Position numbers and translations under genes: made by a program. Source: Pinirhizobacter soli (GTDB lineage: Bacteria; Pseudomonadota; Gammaproteobacteria; Xanthomonadales; Rhodanobacteraceae). Taken from it: 64,000 bases of DNA. Of the stretch, positions 35,228-43,796 are shown piece after piece. The stretch is from assembly GCF_015905305.1 (NCBI RefSeq), contig NZ_JADZLQ010000004.1, positions 248,001 to 312,000 on the forward strand, read 5' to 3'. Under the pieces are notes generated by a model. That model ran no database searches, was not told where the DNA came from, and saw only the letters and a program-made list of their open reading frames with translations. Every line of letters starts with the position of its first letter. The first letter of the stretch is position 1.

Positions 35228-35914
35228 ATGAACTACGCGCTACCCGTTCCAGAACTCCCGTCCATTGCCATCGACGGCCTGCCCCTGCGGTTTCCGGTGC
35301 GCCGGGTCTTCTGCATTGGCCGGAACTACGCCGAGCATGCGAAGGAGATGGGCGGCACCGTGGACAAGGCCAGCCCGATGTTCTTCACCAAGCCCGCCGA
35401 TGCGCTGGTCACCGATGGCGCCGACGTACCCTATCCGTCGGCGACGTCGGACCTGCATCACGAGGTGGAGATGGTGGTGGCGCTCAAGGCCGGCGGCAGC
35501 GATATCGACCCGGCCGATGCCCAGGCCCTGATCTATGGTTATGCCATCGGCCTGGACCTCACCCGCCGCGACCTGCAGGCCGCCGCCAAAGCCAAGGGCG
35601 CACCGTGGGATACCGCCAAGGGATTCGACCACTCTGCGCCCATTTCCATGCTGGTACCAGCCGATCGCGCCGGGGTGAACGGCGACACGCCCATTGCCTT
35701 GTTCGTCAACGGCCAGAAGCGCCAGTCGGCGACCTTGGGAGAAATGGTGCATTCGGTACCCGAGATCATCGCGGCGTTGTCGAAGCTGTATGAGCTCAAG
35801 GGCGGCGACTTGATCTACACCGGCACGCCGGCCGGTGTTGCCGCCTTGCAGCGTGGCGACCGCTTTGAAGCGACGTTGGGTAATATCGTCTCGCTGGAAG
35901 GCCGCATCACCTGA
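35228..35914 (+). CDS. Fumarylacetoacetate hydrolase (FAH) family protein
   Basis: A 228-residue FAH-fold hydrolase/decarboxylase. The family start FCIGRNYAEHAKEMGG is followed by the metal-binding block LHHEVEMVVAL (two Glu), then YGYAIGLDLTRRDLQ, GFDHSAPIS and LIYTGTPAGV. Members act on acylpyruvates, oxaloacetate or catechol-derived diketo acids; this short form is closest to YcgM-like acylpyruvase/oxaloacetate decarboxylases. It is divergent from the ABC operon and followed by mscL 80 bp later. Confidence 0.9.
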   Translation: MNYALPVPELPSIAIDGLPLRFPVRRVFCIGRNYAEHAKEMGGTVDKASPMFFTKPADALVTDGADVPYPSATSDLHHEVEMVVALKAGGSDIDPADAQALIYGYAIGLDLTRRDLQAAAKAKGAPWDTAKGFDHSAPISMLVPADRAGVNGDTPIALFVNGQKRQSATLGEMVHSVPEIIAALSKLYELKGGDLIYTGTPAGVAALQRGDRFEATLGNIVSLEGRIT

Positions 35915-35994
35915 TGCGTTTTGCACAATCACCACAGGCTGGCCGTTAGGCTTCACGCCCGAAACCATCCCATCAGCTTTCCGAGGAGATATCG

Positions 35995-36393
35995 ATGAGC
36001 TTCGCCGCCGAATTCAAGAAATTCGCCTTGCGCGGAAACGTGATTGACCTCGCCGTGGGCGTGGTGATCGGTGCCGCGTTCGGCAAGATCGTCACTTCGC
36101 TGGTAGAAAACCTCATCATGCCGCCGATCGGCTACCTGATCGGCGGCATCGATTTTTCCAGCTACAAATGGGTGCTGCGTCCGGCGGACGCCGCCACCAA
36201 GACCGCGGAAGTCGCGGTGCAGTACGGTGTGTTCATCAACGTGGTGATCCAGTTCGCGATCGTTGCTCTGGCCATTTTCGCGGTGGTGAAGATGATCAAC
36301 AAGCTGACGCGCCACGAGGAAGCCGTGGCTCCGCCCACGGCCGACCAGGTGCTGCTGGCCGAGATCCGCGACCTGCTCAAGAAGCAACAGTAA
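35995..36393 (+). CDS. mscL: Large-conductance mechanosensitive channel
   Basis: A 132-residue inner-membrane channel that opens under membrane tension to release solutes. The conserved N-terminus [20 protein letters not shown] leads through TM1 (about 15-45), a periplasmic loop with [13 protein letters not shown]2 (about 72-98, [19 protein letters not shown]) and a C-terminal helix bundle segment [11 protein letters not shown]. Length is normal. An AGGAGAT ribosome site precedes the ATG. Confidence 0.96.
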   Translation: MSFAAEFKKFALRGNVIDLAVGVVIGAAFGKIVTSLVENLIMPPIGYLIGGIDFSSYKWVLRPADAATKTAEVAVQYGVFINVVIQFAIVALAIFAVVKMINKLTRHEEAVAPPTADQVLLAEIRDLLKKQQ

Positions 36394-36465
36394 ATGCCAT
36401 AGGTCACGGCCACGGCCAGGCGCCGATGGCGGCATAATCGAGGTTTCACCTGACGGGGAATATCG

Positions 36466-37905
36466 ATGCGCCGCCAATTTCGCCTGACCGCCCTGGCCGC
36501 GGGCCTGGTCTTTGCCAGCGGCGCCTTCGCCGCCAGTTCCACCACCATTCCCGCCGACGCGGTCACCGCGGCCACGACCTTGCGCGACAAGGCCATGGCC
36601 GACAACACCGCCTATGACGTAGTGGCCTCGCTCACCACGGAAGTGGGCCAGCGCCTTGCAGGTTCTCCCGCCGACCAGCGCGGCCGTGAGTGGGCCGTGG
36701 CCAAGTTCAAGGCACTGGGCTTCGACAAGGTGTATCTGGAACCGGTGACCTACCCGCTGTGGGAGCGTCACTCCGAGCACGGCGCCATCGTCGGCGAACA
36801 CGCGCAAAATCTTGCGCTCACGGCGCTGGGCTACTCCGCCGGCACGCCCACCGGTGGCCTCACCGCCGAGGTCGTGGCGTTCCCCTCGTTGCAGGCGCTG
36901 AAGGATGCGGACCCCGCTACCATCAAGGGCAAGATCGTCTTCCTGGATGCGAAGATGACCCGCCAGAAGGACGGCCATGACTACGGCATCGGCTCGCCTC
37001 AGCGCGTGCAGGGTCCGGTGATCGCCGCCTCCAAGGGCGCGGCCGCGACCCTGATCCGCTCGGCCGGCACTGATGCCAACAGCCGCACGCCGCACACCGG
37101 CGTCACGGGATTCACCGATCCAGCCAAGGCCACGCCAGCCGCGGCGCTGTCGCTGCCCGACGCCGACCAGCTCGGGCGCCTGCTGGCGCTGGGCAAACCC
37201 GTGCAGGTGAAGCTCGACCTCGACGTCGGCTTCAAGGGCACATACACCGGCGCCAACGTGATCGGCGAAATCACCGGCAAGAAGCATCCCAACGAAGTGG
37301 TAGCCATCGGTGGCCACCTGGATTCGTGGGACCTGGGCACCGGCGCGATCGACGACGGCGCTGGCGTGGCCATTGCCATGGCTGCCGCCAAGCTGATCCA
37401 CGACATGCCCCAACGCCCGGACCGCACCATCCGCGTGATCGCCTTCGCCAACGAGGAAATGGGCCTGTGGGGCGGCCGCGCCTATGCAGACAAGCACGCC
37501 GGTGAAGTGGCGAAGTTCCAGTTGGGTACCGAGTCGGACTTCGGCTCAGGCCCGGTGTGGCGCATGACCGCCAGCGTGAAGCCCGAGGCGCGCGGCGCCA
37601 TCGAACAGATCGCCAAGGTGCTCGAGCCGATCGGCGTGGCCTACGACGCAACCAAACCCGGCGGCGGTGGTTCGGACCTCTCGCAGATGCACGGCAAGGG
37701 CATGGCCGCGCTGTCGCTCACCCAGGACGGCACCACCTACTTCGACTTCCACCATAACGCCAACGACACCCTGGACAAGATCGATCCGAAAGAACTGGCG
37801 CAGAACGTGGCGGTGTACGCCACGTTCGCTTACATGGCGGCCCAGGCGAAGGGTGACTTCGGTTCAGCACCGGGTGCCTTCGCCAAGGACGGGGCGCACG
37901 ACTAA
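36466..37905 (+). CDS. Secreted M28-family zinc aminopeptidase with PA domain
   Basis: A 479-residue protein with a signal peptide (about 1-22). A PA-like insert lies at about 125-245 (IKGKIVFLDAKM, GPVIAASKGAAATLIRSAG). The catalytic M28 domain has GGHLDSWDLG (His about 284), IDDGAG (Asp about 297), NEEMG (Glu about 330-331) and FDFHHNAND (His about 429-430), so the di-zinc ligands are present. It is likely a periplasmic or secreted aminopeptidase or carboxypeptidase Q-like enzyme. Its last 115 bp recur at 38801-38915. Confidence 0.9.
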   Translation: MRRQFRLTALAAGLVFASGAFAASSTTIPADAVTAATTLRDKAMADNTAYDVVASLTTEVGQRLAGSPADQRGREWAVAKFKALGFDKVYLEPVTYPLWERHSEHGAIVGEHAQNLALTALGYSAGTPTGGLTAEVVAFPSLQALKDADPATIKGKIVFLDAKMTRQKDGHDYGIGSPQRVQGPVIAASKGAAATLIRSAGTDANSRTPHTGVTGFTDPAKATPAAALSLPDADQLGRLLALGKPVQVKLDLDVGFKGTYTGANVIGEITGKKHPNEVVAIGGHLDSWDLGTGAIDDGAGVAIAMAAAKLIHDMPQRPDRTIRVIAFANEEMGLWGGRAYADKHAGEVAKFQLGTESDFGSGPVWRMTASVKPEARGAIEQIAKVLEPIGVAYDATKPGGGGSDLSQMHGKGMAALSLTQDGTTYFDFHHNANDTLDKIDPKELAQNVAVYATFAYMAAQAKGDFGSAPGAFAKDGAHD

Positions 37906-37932
37906 CCCCAGGACATGTAAGGCACGTTTTTA

Positions 37933-37964
37933 AGGAAAAGCAAGGCTTTCGCCTTGCTTTTCCT
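37933..37964. terminator. Bidirectional terminator-like hairpin between convergent genes
   Basis: A perfect 14-bp stem (AGGAAAAGCAAGGC with its complement) and a 4-base loop TTTC, placed between the peptidase stop and the end of the convergent PraB-like gene. T-rich stretches lie on both sides. Confidence 0.7.
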
Positions 37965-37978
37965 ACTTCCGGCTTTCG

Positions 37979-38464
37979 CTATTCGCCTGCAAATTTGTCA
38001 CTGAAGGTGAACGCCGGGTTGGGGCTGAGTGTCAAAACCTGCATTGTACAATTGCCGCCCATAGGCTGACCCGTCGCCGATAGCGTGTTGGTGCTGTTGT
38101 TCCACTGCGCAGAGACCGTGGACGGGCCACACCGCGAAAGTCCGACATCGATCGCTACGCCACTGATGAAAGCCGATGAAGATGAGGTGGGTTGAATGGT
38201 CCAGGGCAGGTTCTTGACCCTGGAACCACCACACCTCCCATCCCCACTGATGCTCACCGAGTTGACCACGGCTTGCGAGCCATCCGCGGTCACCAGACCG
38301 CTCATCGAGACAGTACATGTCGGCGCAGCGAGGCCTGCACGTAGCACCATGGTCCCAGTAGCTGAGAATGGGACACCGGCCGGGCTGATTGTCGCGGCAT
38401 GCGCGCTGATGCTGGCGACTACCAATAGCGATGCGGCAAGGCGCAGAACATTTTTTTTGTTCAT
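37979..38464 (-). CDS. PraB-like secreted protein
   Basis: A 161-residue exported protein. The signal peptide is MNKKNVLRLAASLLVVASIS-AHA (1-23). The mature part is a Ser/Thr-rich beta protein with three or four Cys and the pattern ATISPAGVPFSATG, LPWTIQPTSS, RCGPSTVSAQWNNST and GNCTMQV, which resembles the PraB 'alkane oxidation activator' family of secreted Pseudomonas proteins. It is probably a surface or biofilm-associated protein. AAGGA lies before the ATG at 38464. It sits between the M28 peptidase and a partial copy of that peptidase. Confidence 0.65.
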   Translation of the reverse strand: MNKKNVLRLAASLLVVASISAHAATISPAGVPFSATGTMVLRAGLAAPTCTVSMSGLVTADGSQAVVNSVSISGDGRCGGSRVKNLPWTIQPTSSSSAFISGVAIDVGLSRCGPSTVSAQWNNSTNTLSATGQPMGGNCTMQVLTLSPNPAFTFSDKFAGE

Positions 38465-38800
38465 TGATGACAATTCCTTTTGAGGATTGGATGCGTTCCT
38501 GGAAGCTAGCCGCCACGTGCCATTTTCGGCTCCGCATGCGGCAGTACCTCCACGGCAAACAGTAGACTGCATCCACGCGACGTGCCTATCGGCAGACAGG
38601 GAATATCGTGTCGGTCTAATTCTTTGTTTATGTCGGCCTGGAAGAAAACAGGGCAGCGCGAAAGCGAGGACCTGGTTTCCACCACAGGTGAATTAGTGCG
38701 AACTTGCGGCATCCTCCTTAAGGAATTTATATAAGTCGACCGTCGATGGCGGCCAACCCGGGGCACGGCTTCAGGAGTGGAAATAGACACGGTCGAAAAC
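38465..38800. other. Non-coding stretch upstream of the PraB-like gene
   Basis: About 335 bp, less GC-rich than its surroundings, presumably holding the PraB-like promoter. Open frames here lack ribosome sites and family resemblance. Immediately to the right lies the truncated peptidase copy. Confidence 0.4.
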
Positions 38801-38915
38801 GAACTAGCGCAGAACGTGGCGGCGTACGCCACGTTCGCTTACATGGCGGCCCAGGCGAAGGTTGACTTCGGTTCAGCGCCGGGTGCTTTTGCCAAGGACG
38901 GGGCGCGAGACTAAC
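38801..38915 (+). pseudogene. Truncated duplicate of the M28 peptidase C-terminus
   Basis: This 115-bp segment matches 37792-37906 with 107 identical bases, no indels and a fixed offset of 1009 bp. It encodes ELAQNVAAYATFAYMAAQAK followed by VDFGSAPGAFAKDGARD and a stop, corresponding to the last 37 residues of the peptidase. No start codon or catalytic part is attached. Mismatches are mixed, and several alter amino acids, so it is an ageing remnant of a tandem copy or of an ancestral second gene. Confidence 0.85.
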
Positions 38916-39231
38916 CGCCCTTGACAGGCAAGCTTCCGTAGCGGCCATGCGAGATCAGATCTTCCAAGCGCATGGTTTGCTCAGGGGTGAACTGCGGCGG
39001 ATCAGGGTTGCGTGCGTTGCGACATGCCCCTGGAAACGGTCCGCTGCGTGCCGTCTGGCGGCTGCTGCCATGCCGGGTAGGACGAGAACAACAACGCAGG
39101 CGAAATGAAGAGCATCGCTGACTTCCGTATATGGGAAGCCAGCCATGCTAGGCACGGTCAGGAATCATCACCACTAAAAACCGCCGGCAAATACCATCCG
39201 TTGATGGCATGACGCCGGCCGCGATGGGCGA
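38916..39231. other. Gene-poor stretch, possibly a decayed small secreted-protein gene on the minus strand
   Basis: No intact gene. On the minus strand one frame has a signal-like LHFACVVVLVLPGMAAA (about 39130-39060). A different frame, entered by a shift, gives a coherent C-terminal-looking stretch CRNARNPDPPQFTPEQ, MRLEDLISHGRYGSLPVKGG ending at 38911. Together they could be a frameshifted small secreted protein. This is speculative. Confidence 0.2.
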
Positions 39232-39687
39232 TCAGCCCCACGACATCACCGGCTGGCGTACGGTGGCGTTGAGGCGATTCCACACGTTGATATTGGCGAT
39301 GGCCACGATCAACGCTGCGCGCGCCCGTTCGTCGTAGTGTTGGACCACGTCATTCCAGACATCGTCGGGAACGGCGTCGGCTTGGTCGGCGAGCCGGGTC
39401 ATCGATTCAGACAGGGCCAGGGCGGCGCGCTCGGCTTCGGAGAAATAGGGTGCCTCGCGCCAGGCCGCCACCGAGAACAGGCGCTCGTCCGTTTCGCCCT
39501 TCTTGCGAGCCATCCGCCAGTGCATGTCCACGCAGGCGCTGCAGCCATTGAGCTGGCTGGCGCGCAGCTCCACCAGGTCCAGCGTGGCCTCGGCGACGCC
39601 CTGCCCTTCGGTGGTCTTTTTCAGCGCCATCAGCGCCTCGCGAGCCTCGGGGATGACCAGCGCCGGATTATTCATGCGTGCTTTCAT
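39232..39687 (-). CDS. AhpD-like carboxymuconolactone decarboxylase family protein
   Basis: A 151-residue AhpD-fold protein with a redox CxxC plus His: NGCSACVDMHWRMARKKG (C49, C52, H56), followed by AWREAPYFSEAERAALALSE and VAIANINVWNRLNATVR. Such proteins act as peroxidase or disulfide reductants. It is the typical partner gene of ECF41 sigma factors (the 'COE' class), and such a factor is divergently encoded 74 bp away. An ECF41-type promoter precedes it. Confidence 0.9.
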   Translation of the reverse strand: MKARMNNPALVIPEAREALMALKKTTEGQGVAEATLDLVELRASQLNGCSACVDMHWRMARKKGETDERLFSVAAWREAPYFSEAERAALALSESMTRLADQADAVPDDVWNDVVQHYDERARAALIVAIANINVWNRLNATVRQPVMSWG

Positions 39688-39733
39688 GGTATTTCCTCGT
39701 CACATGTGTGTTGTGGGGTACGTCTGATAGGTA

Positions 39734-39760
39734 GACGAAGCGACGAAGGACAATGTGACC
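39734..39760 (-). promoter_or_regulatory. ECF41-type promoter of the AhpD-like gene
   Basis: On the minus strand GGTCACA (39760-39754) and CGTC (39737-39734) are separated by 16 bp. As I recall it, the ECF41 consensus is TGTCACA-N16-CGTC, so only one position of the -35 differs. The site lies about 50 bp before the AhpD-like start and next to the sigma-factor gene. Confidence 0.65.
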
Positions 39761-39761
39761 A

Positions 39762-40655
39762 ATGAACGATAACGACAGCCTGGCCCGGGCCTTCGATGCC
39801 CAGCGCAGCCACCTGAACGCCGTGGCCTACCGCATGCTGGGTTCGGCCAGCGAAGCTGAGGACGCGGTGCAGGAGGCCTGGTTCCGGCTGGGGCGGCAAG
39901 GTGAATCGGTGGACAACCTGCGTGCCTGGCTTACCACGGTGGTCAGCCGCATTTGCCTGGATACCTTGCGGACGCGCCGCGCGCGGGCCGAAGACACGCT
40001 TACCGACGATGTCGACGCTTACCTGCCCGACCACGACCGCAGCGGAGATCCTGAACACCAGGCGATGCTGGCCGACGCCATTGGCCCGGCGATGCTGGTG
40101 GTGCTCGATACCCTGGCGCCATCGGAGCGGCTTGCCTACGTGTTGCACGACATGTTCGGCGTGGCCTTCGAGGACATCGCGGTGATCGTGGGTCGTTCCA
40201 CCGAAGCCTCGCGGCAACTAGCCAGTCGCGGACGTCGACGCGTGCAGGGCCTGGGTGCACGTCGCGCAGCTACCGGGCAGGTACGCCGCGCCATCGTCGA
40301 GGCGTTCCTGAAGGCTTCGCGCGAAGGCGACTTCGGCGCACTGTTGTCGCTGCTTGATCCGGACGTGGTGCTGCGCGCCGATGCTGCAGCAGTCGCCGCT
40401 GCACTGACCGCCCCGGCAGGTGCTCCGAAGATCGCCAGCGAGGTGCGCGGCGCGGAACTGGTGGCAGACGTGTTCAATGGACGCGCCCGCGCGGCCCAGG
40501 TGGCGATGGTGGACAACGCCTACGGCGCTGCCTATGCGCCGGGGGGCAACATTTTCACCGTGTTCGATTTCGTCATCGAGAACGGCCTGATCACCGGGAT
40601 CAATGTGGTGGTGGACAAGGACATCCTGGCCACGATGGATGTGCAGCTGGTTTGA
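39762..40655 (+). CDS. ECF41-type RNA polymerase sigma factor with SnoaL-like C-terminal domain
   Basis: A 297-residue sigma-70 family factor. Region 2 (about 5-75) has AYRMLGSASEAEDAVQEAWFRL; region 4 (about 108-165) has LAPSERLAYVLHDMFGVAFE and STEASRQLASRGRRRV. A fused NTF2/SnoaL-like domain (about 180-297) replaces a separate anti-sigma factor, as in ECF41. A YLPDH in the linker may stand for the WLPEP motif. The C-terminal DGGGR motif is not preserved (RADAAAVAA instead), and VVDKDIL may replace NPDKL. It is divergent from its presumed target. Confidence 0.88.
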   Translation: MNDNDSLARAFDAQRSHLNAVAYRMLGSASEAEDAVQEAWFRLGRQGESVDNLRAWLTTVVSRICLDTLRTRRARAEDTLTDDVDAYLPDHDRSGDPEHQAMLADAIGPAMLVVLDTLAPSERLAYVLHDMFGVAFEDIAVIVGRSTEASRQLASRGRRRVQGLGARRAATGQVRRAIVEAFLKASREGDFGALLSLLDPDVVLRADAAAVAAALTAPAGAPKIASEVRGAELVADVFNGRARAAQVAMVDNAYGAAYAPGGNIFTVFDFVIENGLITGINVVVDKDILATMDVQLV

Positions 40656-40681
40656 AACGCCATGCCACTGATCCGGAGGGT

Positions 40682-43600
40682 TTACGCCTCCGCCGGCGGC
40701 CCCACCTTCCCTTTCTTCTTGCGTCCCATCGCTTCAGCCGCGCGCGACATGTACACGTAGATCACCGGCGTCAGGTACAAGGTAAGGATCTGCGACACCA
40801 CCAGGCCGCCGACCACGGCCAGGCCCAGTGGCCGGCGTGTGGACGCACCGGCGCCCAGACCCAATGCGATGGGCAAGGTGCCTGCGAAGGCCGCCATGGT
40901 GGTCATCATGATCGGGCGGAAACGCACCTGGCAGGCTTCGTAGATGGCCTGGGCCGGCGTGACATCGCCATGGCGCTGACGTTCGAGCGCGAAGTCGATC
41001 ATCATGATCGCGTTCTTCTTGACGATGCCCACCAGCATCACGATGCCGACGAAGGCGAAGAGGTCGAGCGTGGCGCCGAAGATTTCCAATGTCAGCAGCG
41101 CGCCGACCGCCGCGGCCGGCAGGCCGGAAAGAATGGTCAGCGGCTGGATGAAGCTCTCGTACAGGATGCCCAGCACCAGGTAGATCACGAACACCGCCAG
41201 CAGCAGCAACAGGCCCATGCCCTGCATGGAGTCCTGGAAGGCCTGCGCGGTGCCCTGGATGCTGCCGCTGATGGTGGCCGGCAGGCCCATCTTGTTCATC
41301 GCGCCGTTGATGCTGCCCACCGCCTGGCTCAAGGAAACACCGGGGGCAAGGTTGAACGACACCGTTACCGCCGGTAGCTGACCCTGGTGGTTCACGGTGA
41401 GTACTTCAGGCTTGCGTTCGAAATGCGCCACTGTATCGAGCGGCACCAGCGCACCGGCGTCGGTGGTGACATAGATCCTCGACAGCACGCTGGTGTCGCT
41501 CTGCATGCGCCGCTCCACTTCCATGATCACCCAGTACTGGGTGGCCGCACCGTAGATGGTGGAGATCTGGTTGGCGCCGAAAGCACTGCCCAGCGCCGTC
41601 TGCACCTGGTTCATGGTCAGGCCCAGCGTGGCCAGCTTGTCGCGGTCCACCACCACGTTCATCGACGGACTGTTGAGGTCGAGGTCCGAGGTGACGTCCT
41701 GGAAGCCGGGTAGCTCCTTGAAGGCATTGAGCACCTTGCCCGACCAGTCGTACAGCGATTGCAATTCCGTCGACTGCAACGTGTACTGGTACTGCGCCTT
41801 CGACTGGCGGCCACCGATCTGGATCGCCGGCGGGTTCTGGATATAGGTGCGGATGCCGGGGATGGCTGCGTATTTCTTGCGCAGCGACTGGATCAGGTCG
41901 TCCACGCCCAGGTCGCGGTCGCCGGCGTCCTTCAGGCGCAGGAACAACGAGCCGTTGTTGGCGGTGGGACGCGAACCGCCGGCACCCACCGACGACATGT
42001 ACGCATCGATGTTCGGATCTTCGCCGGTGACCTTGGCGATCTCCTGCTGCCGCGCGGCCATCGCGGCGAAGGAAATATCCGTCGAGCCTTCGACGGTGAC
42101 GCGAAGCTGGCCGGTATCGCCTGCGGGGATGAAATCCTTCGGCACCACGTAAAACAACAGCCCGGTGGCCAGCAGGCTGGCGACGAAGCCCAGTATCACC
42201 AGCCGCGGACGCGCCATGGCCCAGGCGAGGCTGGTGCCGTAGCCGTGGCTGACCGCGCTGAAACCGCGGTCGAACATGCGCACGATCCATGCAGGCTTCG
42301 CGTCGTGGTCGTGCTTCAGGAACCGACTGCAAAGCAGTGGCGTGAGGGTGACCGACACCAGGCCTGAAATCAGGATCGCTACCGAGATGGTCACCGCGAA
42401 TTCGTGGAACAGGCGGCCGATGATGCCGCCCATGAACATCACCGGGATGAACACGGCGATCAGCGACAACGTCATCGAGATGATGGTGAAGCCGATCTCG
42501 TTGGATCCCTTCACCGAGGCCTCGAAGGGCTCTTCGCCCGCCTCGATATGCCGGATGATGTTCTCCAGCATCACGATGGCATCGTCCACCACGAAACCCA
42601 CGGCGAGCGTCAGGGCCAGCAGGGACAGGTTATCCAGGCTGTAGCCCAGCGCGAACATGATGCCGAAGGTGCCGATCACCGAGATCGGCAACGCGACCGC
42701 CGGGATCAGCGTGGCCGAGGCATTGCCCAGGAACAGGTAGATCACCAGCACCACCAGCACGCCGGCCAGGATCAGGGTGAACTGCACGTCGTGTACGGAA
42801 TCACGGATCGACTGCGAGCGGTCGTACAGCACATCCAGCTTCACCGACGGCGGCAAGGTGGCGCGGAATCCCGGCAGCGTGGCCATGATGCGGTCCACGG
42901 TTTCCACCGTGTTGGCGCCGGGCTGGCGCTGGATTGCCAGCACGATGGCGCGCTCACCGTTGTACCAGGCAGCCACCTGGTCGTTCTGCACGCTGTCCTT
43001 CGCGTTGGCGAGGTCCTTCAGCCGCACGGGCGCACCGTTGCGGTAGGCGACCACGATGTCGTTATAGGGCGCTGCCCTCATCAACTGGCCGTCGGAGCGT
43101 ATCGACAGCAACTGGCGCTGGCCGTTGAGCGAGCCGGTGGCCTTGTTGACGTTGGCGTTCGCGATCGCTGTCTGCAGCTGGTCGATGCCGATGCCGGTGG
43201 CCGCCAACCGATCGGGATCCACGCTCACGCGCACGGCGTATTTCTGCGAGCCGTAGACGTTCACCTGCGCCACGCCGTCGAGCATCGACAGCTGCTGGGC
43301 GAGTTCGGTTTCGGCGTAATCGTCCACCGTGGACAACGGCAGGGTGGACGAACGCATCACCAGGTTCAGGATCGGCGCATCGGCCGGGTTCACCTTTCGA
43401 TAGGTGGGCGGCGTGGGCATCTCCTGCGGCAGCTGGCGCTGCGCGGCGGCGATGGCCGATTGAACGTCCTGCGCGGCGGCGTCGATGTTGCGGTCGAGCT
43501 TGAAGCTGACGGTAATCGTGGTGCTGCCCAGCGCGCTGGTCGAACTCATCTGGTCGATGCCGGCGATGGTCGACAGCTGCGCTTCGATCGGCGTCGCCAC

Positions 43601-43792
43601 CGATGAGGCCATCGTCTCGGGCGAGGCGCCAGGCAGGCTCGCGCTGATGTTGATGGTGGGGAAGTCGACGTTGGGAAGCTCGTTCACCGGCAGCTTCGGA
43701 TAGGCTGCGATGCCGAAGATCACCAGCGCCGCCATCAGCAGCGTGGTCATCACCGGCCGTCGGATGCACATCTCCGGGACGTTGAGCGCCAT
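40682..43792 (-). CDS. RND multidrug efflux permease (HAE-1/MdtB-C type)
   Basis: A 1036-residue inner-membrane pump using the proton gradient. It starts with VPEMCIRRPVMTTLLMAALV (TM1) and carries two periplasmic loops and twelve helices. The proton-relay region AVGFVVDDAIVMLENIIRH in TM4 contains the Asp-Asp pair, and VTLTPLLCSRFLKHDHD marks the middle. C-terminal LFAFVGIVMLVGIVKKNAIM and a Lys/Gly-rich end complete it. Overall it resembles MdtB/MdtC. It lies 4 bp after its adaptor gene; no outer-membrane channel gene follows. Confidence 0.93.
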   Translation of the reverse strand: MALNVPEMCIRRPVMTTLLMAALVIFGIAAYPKLPVNELPNVDFPTINISASLPGASPETMASSVATPIEAQLSTIAGIDQMSSTSALGSTTITVSFKLDRNIDAAAQDVQSAIAAAQRQLPQEMPTPPTYRKVNPADAPILNLVMRSSTLPLSTVDDYAETELAQQLSMLDGVAQVNVYGSQKYAVRVSVDPDRLAATGIGIDQLQTAIANANVNKATGSLNGQRQLLSIRSDGQLMRAAPYNDIVVAYRNGAPVRLKDLANAKDSVQNDQVAAWYNGERAIVLAIQRQPGANTVETVDRIMATLPGFRATLPPSVKLDVLYDRSQSIRDSVHDVQFTLILAGVLVVLVIYLFLGNASATLIPAVALPISVIGTFGIMFALGYSLDNLSLLALTLAVGFVVDDAIVMLENIIRHIEAGEEPFEASVKGSNEIGFTIISMTLSLIAVFIPVMFMGGIIGRLFHEFAVTISVAILISGLVSVTLTPLLCSRFLKHDHDAKPAWIVRMFDRGFSAVSHGYGTSLAWAMARPRLVILGFVASLLATGLLFYVVPKDFIPAGDTGQLRVTVEGSTDISFAAMAARQQEIAKVTGEDPNIDAYMSSVGAGGSRPTANNGSLFLRLKDAGDRDLGVDDLIQSLRKKYAAIPGIRTYIQNPPAIQIGGRQSKAQYQYTLQSTELQSLYDWSGKVLNAFKELPGFQDVTSDLDLNSPSMNVVVDRDKLATLGLTMNQVQTALGSAFGANQISTIYGAATQYWVIMEVERRMQSDTSVLSRIYVTTDAGALVPLDTVAHFERKPEVLTVNHQGQLPAVTVSFNLAPGVSLSQAVGSINGAMNKMGLPATISGSIQGTAQAFQDSMQGMGLLLLLAVFVIYLVLGILYESFIQPLTILSGLPAAAVGALLTLEIFGATLDLFAFVGIVMLVGIVKKNAIMMIDFALERQRHGDVTPAQAIYEACQVRFRPIMMTTMAAFAGTLPIALGLGAGASTRRPLGLAVVGGLVVSQILTLYLTPVIYVYMSRAAEAMGRKKKGKVGPPAEA

Positions 43793-43796
43793 GGCG

